This document shows positions 52,630 to 62,010 of a DNA stretch of 64,000 nucleotides, piece after piece. The first letter of the stretch is position 1. Each line of letters begins with the position of its first letter. The position numbers and the translations under genes are program-made. The stretch lies in the NCBI RefSeq assembly GCF_000350225.1, contig NW_005179191.1, forward strand, positions 50,463 to 114,462, given 5' to 3'. Origin of the DNA: Chondrus crispus (taxonomy: Eukaryota > Rhodophyta > Florideophyceae > Gigartinales > Gigartinaceae). The notes under the pieces were generated by a model, which saw only the letters and a list, made by a program, of their open reading frames with translations, was not told the origin of the DNA and ran no database searches.

Positions 52630-53832
52630 ATGTGATGCATGGGGGAATTGCCCCATGGACTGGTACGGGGATGACTACGAGGAGTAGGAGGACAGAGACG
52701 ATGTAGTTGAGAAACTTCGCTGGGATTGGACTCTCTGTGCGTTTTAAAGTCTGTGAGAAGAGTTGTTGAGGGTTACGGAAAGAGTCGAAATGAGACTTCA
52801 ACGGGAGTCAAGGTTGTCCGATGGAGAGGGGGCAATGTGCATTCTAGCGGAATGAGGAAAGAGGAGGCCGTTCGATCAAGGAACGTCGATGATATAGGAG
52901 TTACTGTGACACAAGGGCTGGCATTGTGAGCTGTGAGGGCGGCGGAATGGTCGGAACGACTACAGAAGACGTCTACATGCAGGGCGCGTCGGTGTATATG
53001 CGGCTGAGAGACACTGGAACTACGGCAGCGTATGATTCAAATGGATTAGTGCATAATTCATGCGTGAGTTGGTGAATCTCTGACCGCATGCAGCCTTGCA
53101 TGCGAGCCACAGGTCGTAGGCTTGATCAGTTGATGCGACCGTCACGTAAATGACGAGTTTGTCGAGCCAAAGGGCGATGAAAGCATGCCCAACTTGTTTC
53201 TCGATCTGGTTCTGGAAACCTTTCACTGGGAGTCAGGCCTGGGAGTAGCCGTTGAGGATGGCTCAGGCGACGCGGAAACCACGCGGCCTGAGGCAAAGGC
53301 GACGCGAGACGAACGCTGGCCGCCTTGCTACCAAGCGCAAGATGTTGGACTTTCCCGCCAGTGGAAGCCCTTGCCGTCTGCCTGGTCCGAGCCATGTCGC
53401 ACAGAGAGTACCGCCCGAAGGAACACAGACCTCTCGTGCGTGGCTCGGAACGCGGCGCGTTTCAACGAAGTCCCGAAACGGGAACAACGAGAAACGGAGG
53501 CTCAGGCGACGCGGAGACCACGCGGCCTGAGGCTCAGACGGCGTGGGATGGTTACCGGCCGGAGGCCCGGGAGACGCGGAGACCACGCGACCCGGGGCTA
53601 CGGTGACGCTGACCGCGAAAACCACAAGTTCGGGCGACGCGGAGACCACACCGCCCGAAGTTGAGGTTGAAGTGCCGGAGGCAGCGCGAGAAAGAAGCGA
53701 TGCGGGCGTAGTTGGTGCGGTGGAAGGTGGAGAGACGGTGGCCGGGGGGGGCCAGAGCGGTTACGCAAGGAAGCGGGGCCAGTATATTTACGTGCAACGG
53801 CAGCCCCGTGGTCTGCCCTGACGAGGGGGTCA
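52630..53832. other. E4 3' region with degenerate G/C repeats
   Basis: No supported gene. Between 53262 and 53660 a motif of the type GACGCGGAGACCACGCGGCC recurs about five times (near 53270, 53510, 53572, 53608 and 53636). A purine tract GACGAGGGGG precedes the 3' LTR. Confidence 0.7.
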
Positions 53833-54098
53833 TGTGAGATATTTTTAGGGAAATATTTGCATTTTACTGTAGAGGGAGATTTTATTCTGTAGACCGAGAT
53901 TTTATTTGAATTTTAGAGAAGCGCACCCGTACGGCCCGGCGGAATCCGGGCCGGACGCGTGGACGCTTCTGGAAGGATTTTCGTAGAAATAAAAGAGAGA
54001 GGGTGACGGGCGATGGGAGAAGGGGGGACGACACTCGGCGAACCCTCACCAGGAACGGCACGCTCCCCAGAACCGCCTCCCCCATTTCACCGACAACA
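53833..54098 (+). mobile_element. E4 3' LTR
   Basis: 266 bp, nearly identical to 47636-47902. Differences include CACCCG for CACGCG, GGATTTT for GGAATTT, and a small changed stretch at GGCGATGGGAGAAGG. Confidence 0.92.
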
Positions 54099-54284
54099 GA
54101 TTCAAATGCGAATACTTCAGTGTTCTCGTCGTATTTAAGTAACGAAATCAAGCTAGATGGATTCAGCAACCTCTAAATAGGGTACAAACGACTCGACCAA
54201 TCATGACACAGCTTTATGCGGGTGGGAGAGGCGTTTGAATAGACTGTAGGCAGCCTGCGCACTTCCCTAGAACGTGTTTCTTCT

Positions 54285-55162
54285 CTACATTTCGTCATCA
54301 GTATCTCCACCGTCCGAGTCTAGAGGCAACTTGCCTCCTTGCACATTGAAGGTGCGACTATCTGGCATAGTATGGAACTCGTAGAAGCAATTCAGCGTGG
54401 CGGCAACGCAAAGGAATGTGCGTTCTCCGCATCCAGTGCAGTATGTAAAGATCTTTTGCGATTGGTCCCGAGAGCCACACGTAACACAAGTGCATCGCTC
54501 TTTGGCATTTTCCACTAAAGAGGCGATTTGTTGCACGCTAGTGTTTAGTCTGCCAGCGCTCGCTGTCAACTCTGAGCTCCTGCGACGCCGCTTCCTTTTC
54601 AAAGCCCGGACGGAACCATTCACAATAGCCTTTGAAGGGGTCGGAGGATCGCCTGCGGGCGGCATGGTACTGCTTGTGTTGGAGGGTCTACTGCTCATCA
54701 GAGAATACGCGAGAGCAATGCGGAACTCCCGATACCCCGATCGTTTTGATTACCATTTGCCCGGGTGCTTCGATGCCATTGCCAGGTAGGAATTCGGCAG
54801 TGATACATCGCGAAGCCAGAAAAGCACAGGCGGCCAGCTGAGTAGACGTTTGAGGTTCGTGCGATACGCGCTGTGCTGCTGATCAGCTATGTCAACTGCG
54901 CCCATGTTCGTGTTGTAATCATTGATATCAGTCGGAATAAGTATCATCTTTTGTCTTCTTGTTTCCAAATAATTCCCTCGGCCTTGCTCCGTTGGTCGAG
55001 GTACTGCGGAGCAGGGTCTCAATTTCACAATTCTATGTTCACCACCAACCTCGTGCAACGTGGTGAGCATCTGAACCGCTCCATTGGCAATCCACACCAA
55101 GAAAAGAACTTTTCTCACGACTATAGCGCCAAGACTACCCCAATTCATCCTTTTTGTCAGCA
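54285..55162 (-). pseudogene. piggyBac-type transposase, C-terminal part, truncated by E3
   Basis: Reads from 55162 downward: WIANGAVQMLTTLHEVGG, then DYNTNMGAVDIADQQHSAYR (the conserved piggyBac block with the third catalytic Asp), then RLLSWPPVLFWLRDVSLPNSYL. A TAA at 54752-54750 (CAA to TAA possible) interrupts the frame, which continues GYRELRIALAYSLM and ends in a Cys-rich region, CTCVTCGSRDQSQ...YCTGCGERTFLC, the zinc-binding C-terminal domain of this family. The N-terminus is cut off exactly at the E3 LTR boundary. The enzyme would cut and paste at TTAA. Confidence 0.85.
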
Positions 55163-55781
55163 TGTAGTGCACTGTACCCTATAGCAGGACAGCTGTCCCT
55201 ACCAGCCAAAATCGCGCCGGACCGCCATCACGTGTACCCTGGGTACGCGTGCACTCCCCCGGTCCCTAGATCGGATCTCCGCCGGTGGACACGTGTAATA
55301 CCTCTGCCACATCTGGGGCCTACACCCGTATGTTCTAGATACTCTAATTTATAGTGTAATTTTGCTTTGCCATTACGGCGACGGGGACTATGTAGTCAAC
55401 CGGATAATCAAAGTAAAGAGGCACGAAGCCTCGGGTTTTTTACCTTGGTTTCTGGATTCTAGGTTGTAGCCTCGACTCTGTACTGGCTCGCCCATACCGA
55501 CCGAGCCATCTACACCCCTAGAATCCCAACTGCCTTCCCCGCCCGCGTCGACCCAACCGCGCGAGCCCTACGTTAACTACTGTGCTGTCCGCTCCGTTAG
55601 CTCTGTTTTTCCTTTAATTCTTCCTCTTTATTTCTGACTGTAATTCTACTTTTCTACTGCGCAAGCCGCGCCCGGATCCCGGTTCCGGTCATCCACCGGG
55701 TGGTCTCCCGTTATCCCCTTACGCGTCCGAACGCGCGTCCCTCTGCCCACAGACCGCCACACGTGGCTGCAGTGCACGACA
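55163..55781 (+). mobile_element. E3 5' LTR
   Basis: 619 bp. Ends are inverted repeats TGTAGTGCACTG ... CAGTGCACGACA (one mismatch). It shares with the E1 3' LTR the blocks around GAGGCACGAAGCCTCGGGTT and CGGGTGGTCTCC. Confidence 0.88.
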
Positions 55782-55784
55782 TTT

Positions 55785-55802
55785 TGGTCTCCCGACCTGG
55801 AA
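55785..55802 (+). other. E3 primer-binding site
   Basis: TGGTCTCCCGACCTGG, 3 bases after the LTR; its first 13 bases are identical to the E2 site. Confidence 0.75.
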
Positions 55803-56079
55803 GCAGTCGATATTCTCGTGCATCCGAGTGTCCTCTTCCCTGACCTACTTTCTCTTTTTATCTCTCCTCCCTGCGACTTTCCCTCACGCACTGACCGTTA
55901 GGTGTATTCGCCATGGTGACCGGCTCCGAGTTGTCCCATGACACTTGTTCGAGAGACGTCCCAGCGCCCGTCGCAGCGTGGATCACGCGGAACCGTCGCG
56001 AAGGCCTCCGTGAGCCGAGAGGTTTTCCCTCATCTTAATCGAGGAGAAACGCAACTCGCACACCGCCAAGATACGCGTG

Positions 56080-56975
56080 ATGATGGACAGCCTTATTGCT
56101 TGTAAGATCGCCGCTCAGGCGGAGGTACACTTCCAACAGGGACGTGATCGCCTCGCCGCGTTAGAATGCGTGCTCACTCGAGCGTGCCAGAAGGACATCG
56201 GGTCCATCGTCGACGAGACACTCCTTCCTCTACGAGAGGAAGTAACTCGCCTGACGCAGGAAGTCACCGACCTCCGTCGGCGTAACCTCGCCTTGGAATC
56301 GGCGCAAATACGACCCCTCCCCGGTAGACAAGACGAGTCGACGGCGTCGAAGCCAAGATCTAACCCGCAGTTACATGCGTTACAACCGTTGGACGAAAAT
56401 CTACTGTTCGCCGACGTCACCAAATCGGCTCTCACGGCCGCCGGGATCCCGCTCCCCGATCCCCTGACGATGGAGGGACAACGGGGTCCTATTCCGGACC
56501 TAGCGGGCGCCCGACGTCCGTCGCCAAGATCGTGCCGCGACAAGAAGGTCAAGACCGAAGGCCGCCGTCACAAGTCCGGCCACGGAAGCCGACCTGACCC
56601 GGAGGATTTCTCCCGTTACTCGGGCGGATCCTCGCCCTCCGCTTCAGAGACCGACTCCGATTCGCACTCCGAAGCCGAGGCATTCACGGTACCACTACCG
56701 ACATTCGGCCCTAAGGCGAAGGGTGTCACGGTGTGGAAACCGACAAACCACGGCTTCCGGGGCGCGTGTAATTACCGAGCTTACCGTCTCGTGAATACAG
56801 ACCCCACCTTCGATGCAAATGTGTACGCCACGACGCGCAAGCGCGTGCAATATCTCCTCGTCGTAATGGGAGAGTACAAGTTTAACGGGTCCGACCCGAT
56901 CAAAGTCATCAGCTTCTTGGCTAGGTGTAAGGAGAATTTCGACAACGCAGAAATGTCGGAGGCAATGGCTCTCAT
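56080..56975 (+). pseudogene. gag: E3 gag, interrupted by the E5 LTR
   Basis: ATG at 56080, with a second ATG right behind; about 299 residues before the break. N-terminal helical, coiled-coil-like part (DSLIACKIAAQAEVHFQQGR, then EEVTRLTQEVTDLRRRN), Arg/Ser-rich linker, then the capsid block CNYRAYRLVNTDP and YKFNGSDPIKVISFLARC, which matches E2 gag. Intact up to the break, with no stops. The few codons after 56975 belong to the LTR. Confidence 0.85.
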
Positions 56976-57642
56976 TGTAGCATAAACACCCCCAGCGATA
57001 GGGGTGTATGCGCAGTTCGACCGAGACCCTTGTCGATCGGGAAGACGGGGGTGAAGCAGGACACCGGCTAACGGCACCGGGCAGCGGGCCCGGGTAGCGT
57101 GGTAGAGCGGGAACGGGGAGGACGCCGGTACGCGCGAGCGGTTCGACGCCTCGACGCCCCGGCGCGGTACTGGGTAACGATCCAGTACCGACGGGCGGAG
57201 GCGGAGCCGACTCGTGGGCGTACCGCGCGCGTCCTCAACCCGCGCTCGGTGCCGCTCTAAGGTAATTAGCGAGCGTTACCTTAGAATAAGCGGGAAGTCG
57301 GACCTTGACGGTCGGTGGGTCACAAGTCCGTGCTTGTCCTCCTCCACCGCCGCCGGTCCCCTCCATATTTAATGTACATAATCACCTATCATAGTAGTAC
57401 AGTACCGATGTACTGTAGCGACGTACTGTAGTGGTCGGTCGACACTGTAATACTGTCAGCCATCGGGGCTGACAGTACACGTGGGTGCGCGCTCTTCGGT
57501 CCCGCGCGTACACGTGTACACGTGCGCCCCCTGTACTTGGGGGTACACGTGGTGGTACTGTAGAGCATCGAGCCCTACAGTAACCGATCCGATTCTGAGT
57601 TGATCTAATCTAAAATAAAGCCCCAAGGGGGGTTATACTACA
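56976..57642 (-). mobile_element. E5 3' LTR
   Basis: 667 bp. On the minus strand it starts TGTAGTATAACC right after the purine tract AAGGGGGGGGCCG and ends TTTATGCTACA. Carries the same CTGTCAGCC/GGCTGACAG hairpin (57453-57475) as the solo LTR. Confidence 0.88.
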
Positions 57643-60600
57643 CGGCCCCCCCCTTAAGCGGGGACGTCCGCGTCCACGGGTGTTTGTATAGAGAGCCATG
57701 TCCGACCGAGTAGCTGCTGCGGTCCGTTCCCTCTGTTCCGTCCGTTCCGTCGATCCCGATCTCCGGTCGGTGTCCTTCGTGTCCCGCCCCGCGCCCCCTT
57801 GCGCGCGTCCTGTGAGCGCCTTTAACTCACGACAGAATTCCCGTGTTCTACGCGTTTGCCTTCTCGCGTTCCTTCTGTGATCCAACCTTGTTTCATTCAT
57901 CGTCCCATCGGCCGCCAACGTGACAACCCTCCTGTCGATAATGTTGGCTACGTCGTACCAATCTGTCTTGGCATCCTCCGATCCGTCTCCGTCGCCATAC
58001 CCTACCGAGAGTTTACCCCGTGCCGGTCCACTACGAATGGTATGCTGGGTCCGGCCCGGTAAGCGCCTCATGACTCGCAATTATCTTCGCGAGCACGCTC
58101 CCCCTTTTTTTTCTCTGGAACAGCTTCCCCGTCCGAGCTCACGGTACCTGCCATCTCCATTTATTTTCGCAATCCGTTCCTTGATGGTCGCTCCCCTTGA
58201 ATCCTCTTCGAACCGCCCGTAATTGTAAACTCAGGTTCGCCGGTGTCTTTCTTCACCAGCACAATGCCGGTAGAGCTCCATACACCTCCCTCATGAGGTC
58301 GCTCGGGGTCCGCTGTGCACCACGAGCCTCACGTCAAAATGTGGGTTCGTGGTGTCTTCTCGCAAGCCAGTCGCTCGTGTCATCGCCATGGTCCCCTGGC
58401 ACCAGCCCTCCGACAGCATCTCGACTCTCTTGATACATCACGTCCGTACGCCAAGCCATCCGCTGCTGTCCTGTCCCCGTACACGCCGTCTCCTTTATGA
58501 CTCTCGCACGAGTACGGCCGTCCCACAATTGCCCCCACCTCAATTTGCCGACCCGTGCGACGGGGGGGGGACAAGTGGCATTTCCACTCATGGTACTCGT
58601 CGGTCCTTCGGGGGCGTGCCGCTTAATTTCCTTCTCGCGATCGCACGCTGCGGGGGCGCCGTGCCCTCGAACTTTCGCGCACACTGCGTCCCCGTCCCTT
58701 CTGGACGCCGGTCGGGGTCTCGCTTTGCGTCCGGACGGATAGGGAGGACCTGGGTGTACTGCACGCCAAAGTGGGGGGAGGACATCCTCCCCTGGGTTCG
58801 GGGTCCGTTCGACCACTCTACTTGTCTTGATTACTTCTTACCGCGTATGGTGCGTGGCTCTTCGTTATGCCACACTTACCCGTCCGCTTTCCCCTTCCTG
58901 CTTCCCCACATCGACCCTCTTTCTCGTCGGAGCCGGGGGCCTCTTCCGCTAATCCTCCCGCGAGCTCTGGTACGTGGCGTTGGTGTCCTCCCGCTTCCCG
59001 TGCAGCGGGGGTCTTCGTGATAACATCGCACACGCACAAGGGGACGACGCGACGTAGCGGTAGGTCGGGGCGTTTCGTGTGGTAGGCGAGTCTGTGGAAG
59101 GCCTCTCCATGAGGGGGATAGTGTCGGTGCCGCGCGCGTAGGCGATTCGCGGTTCTGCGCTCACGGCGAGAGCGGCCTGGGGCATGAGCATGCGCCGCTA
59201 CAGTGCACAGTCCTGTGCCCTTGGTCCAATCACGAAAATAAATCATCAAAAATTAGCCACCAAAAATTCCTCGGCGAATTTTTGGCTAAAATCCCCTCAC
59301 GAGCGGTGATTGGTGCGCTGTCATCTGCCAGCCAGATTTTTCCAAAAAATTGGAAAGCGATGTCGCCGATGCTCCATCATGCGATGGCGGGCTGCCTCGC
59401 GTACAGTACCGCGAGCTGTCCGTGAGGACGGTCGATGTTTTTGATACGAGGTCTACGCTGACGAGGTGGCCGGTGATTCAAAGGGGAAGGAGCGTCGGCA
59501 CTCCTCTACGATGAGAACTGAAGCGGAGGGGCTTGGGGCTGGACCTACGGAGGTCCATCTTTTTCGTGATTCTTCGGCTACGAAGCACGTGTGGGTTCGG
59601 GCGTTTTCCCCTTCTTCCTCTGCCGAATTGCCTTGCCCCGGTCTGCGCCACTCCCTCCATTAACCGGAGGACAGGTGGCTGTCGTTATGCGGACGCACTC
59701 ACGGCCGCTCGTCTCGGCATCCGTGGCTGGTGCCGCCTCTCATAGCGTATCAGACTTGTCGCTCCTCGTCGTTGACGGTGGGACGCGACAGCGTTGGGTG
59801 TTTTCGTAATTGGCGCGTCTCTGTATGCTCGAATCGGCGTGGTTGCGCTTCTGCGACGCGGACGACGGTTTTCTTTCGGACTGTGCTGGGACGATTTCGG
59901 GTTCCAACTGTTTTCTTGGTGGGAGTTGCGGCGTTTCCCGCCAAAGATTAAGGTTCCACGAAAAAGAATGGAAGTGAGGGGGTGGTGCGAGTCGGTCGCT
60001 TTCGTCAACAAATTCGTTCCTTGCTGCGGCTTTGCAGCTTCTCATTACCGTCCACGGCCCGACTCTCGTACGGGGCGAGCCGTCACGCCGTCTCGCTCAA
60101 GGGGGTTGCTGGACTCGCCGCAGAGATCATCGATGGAGACCTCCATTTGCGGATGCGGGGCCGTGTTCCCTCATAACTCCAGATTTCTTTTCTCTTCTCG
60201 GGTATTACTCGTTCCGTTGGCTTGTCTCTGTCCGTCCTGACCCTTCGGTACTTACTTTACTCGCATAGATGGAGCCGTATTCCCTTTTCCGTCTTCGTCC
60301 GCCACCCCTCGTGAGGCGTCTCCCTCTTTCTCCGAGGCCGGCTCTCTCTCTGTACGCTATCTCGGGGAGGCCGTATCCAACCCCTTATTTCGACAGTCAC
60401 TCTCTCTAGTGCGGGATACGCCCTCGCGACGGTTGGGGGCATCTCCGCGAAAAGCGTAGGTGACGAGATCCTCTCGCCAGTCGTGCCGCGAGGGGACATC
60501 GCGTGCCCTTCGTCTGGGGCAAGAGCACAGGGCCTTTCGGGAAGACCCCCGTCGAAGTCCCGCACAGCGGCGTGTTGTCCGTTGAGTATGTGAACTCCGT

Positions 60601-61984
60601 TGTTTTCGAGGTGCAGACCCCGAAGCGGGTACCCGGCTCGACGTGGTCGGCCACGGAACCGTCTTTATCCGTGGTCGCACTCTACGTCGCGACTACGACG
60701 CGTCGTGCGGAGTGCACGCGGTGGCGTAATCACGCCCTTGCGGCGAACAGTCGCATCGGTTGCGCAACCTACTGTGCCCCTCCACTTCGGTAGCGAGGGC
60801 TCGAAAGCGCGTGAGTGACTCGCGCTCGTCCCTTCCTCAGCCGTGGCCATACCGGGCGTCGTCGCTTGCAGGAGGGTGGCTCGGGCCACTCGCTTAACCG
60901 ATGTGCCGCGGTCCGCGTGAGGAGGGGACCAGGAGGGAAGGCCGATCGGTCGGCTTGTGGCGCGTCGGGCTTTCGAGTCACCCGGTCGATGCGGGCGTAC
61001 GCTTCAACCTCCCGCCGGCCTCCCTTTCCGGTCAGGGGGCGGACGTGTGTACCTCCTGCTGGTACCCGTTGTACCCCCGTGCAGCGCCGTGGATTGGGAC
61101 TTTTTCTCGTAATACACGTGTACTGCGACCTTTTTCCGTCCGCCGCGCAATCAGAAAATCATCCCAAAAATTGTCATAATTTCCCGCGAAAACAATTTCT
61201 GCCAAAAAATCAGAGCACGGTTCCTGATTGGTGCGCTGTCGTCTGAGGAAGAAATCTTCCCAAAATTAAATCATGGCATGCGCCGTGATTAGCGACAAAA
61301 AGTTCTAATTGGGGCTGACAGTACACGTGTGTGCGCATATATTGGTGCCCCTCCGACCGAGTTGCTCTCGCGCTTACGCCCCTTCCCTAAATATCCTGGC
61401 GATTGTTGAGGCGAACGCAGCCTCACTCGCCTGCTCATCTGAAAACGCCTTTTGCGCGTTTCCTCGCGCACGATCCCTATCGATAGGGTCATGACCACGT
61501 CGTCCGTCGGGTTATCGGACCCTGATGCGGACTGAGGCCTTGAAGTGAGCCTCAACCTTCTCGGATATTCCGAGACACAAGTGACGAGCATTCTGGTCGC
61601 TTACTCTGCCCACCGACGGCTCTCGTGATTCCACCGCTGATCGCCTCGTTCGTCGTGCGCCCCTCCTCGCCGTGGTTGCTGGGCTTAACGGATCGTCCGG
61701 CAATCCTGTTCGGGGGGGGGTCGTTCGACTTTTCCGATCCGAACGGGGTTTTGCGGTCCTCGTAAGTCGGTCATTACGAGGGCCCAACATTTTTTTCAGG
61801 CAGTTAGTACTGTCCTGTTCTTATGTCTCGCGTTCTTGACGTCCGAGAAGTCAAGACGACTTGACTTGAGCGCGTCCCCGGCTGTGACCCTCCGATAGGG
61901 TCCGACGACTTCCTTCGCTTCCACTTTTAGTCTGTTCGTGCAGGCTGCGGTTAATCCGCGAAGGAGCGGTTGAGGGCCCCCCCC
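57643..61984. other. 4.3-kb unassigned segment between E5 pol and 3' LTR
   Basis: Bracketed by near-identical 36-bp repeats. No intact gene. A plus-strand frame near 60497-60680 (GVLSVEYVNSVVFEVQTPKR) weakly resembles the middle of the E1/E2 antisense protein and has the right relative orientation, but I cannot prove it. A 16-base identical word, TGATTGGTGCGCTGTC, sits in two similar AT-rich patches (59307-59322 and 61225-61240). A fragment like the LTR block GGGGCTGACAGTACACGTGTG occurs at about 61313. Confidence 0.55.
57644..57679. repeat. 36-bp direct repeat, copy A (next to the E5 LTR)
   Basis: Identical to 61975-62010 except for 3 bases. Read on the minus strand it holds the purine tract TTAAGGGGGGGGCC directly before the 3' LTR. 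Confidence 0.9.
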
Positions 61985-62010
61985 TTAAGCGTGAACGTCC
62001 GCGTTCACGG
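61975..62010. repeat. 36-bp direct repeat, copy B (end of E5 pol)
   Basis: Covers the last codons and TAA stop of pol and a second purine tract. A purine tract here, where pol ends, would be the natural site for the 3' LTR; instead 4.3 kb intervenes. Confidence 0.9.

Larger units (their letters stand above)
47636..54098 (+). mobile_element. E4: complete Ty3/gypsy element with target-site duplication
   Basis: LTRs 47636-47902 and 53833-54098, flanked by a perfect 5-bp duplication GATTC (47631-47635 and 54099-54103). The LTRs differ at only a handful of positions, so the insertion is fairly young. One unbroken gag-pol frame ends at 52629, and a 1.2-kb 3' leader with G/C repeats follows. It belongs to a different gypsy lineage from E1, E2, E3 and E5: short LTRs, two zinc knuckles, fused gag-pol, no chromodomain, no antisense gene. 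Confidence 0.95.
55163..56975 (+). mobile_element. E3: Ty3/gypsy element, 5' LTR and gag only (cut by E5)
   Basis: 5' LTR 55163-55781, primer-binding site 55785, gag from 56080. Gag stops at 56975, where the E5 LTR begins. E3 sits inside the piggyBac transposase gene. The rest of E3 must lie beyond the E5 insertion, outside the window. It is the same family as E1 by LTR similarity. Confidence 0.88.

Noticed and set aside
53185-53664. Plus-strand Arg-rich frame in the E4 3' region
   Set aside because: Produced by the degenerate GACGCGGAGACCAC repeats; reading frames in all phases are open for the same reason.
58240-58500. Minus-strand GIVLVKKDTGEPEF resembling an RT motif
   Set aside because: Flanking residues do not continue as RT, and stops lie on both sides; likely chance.
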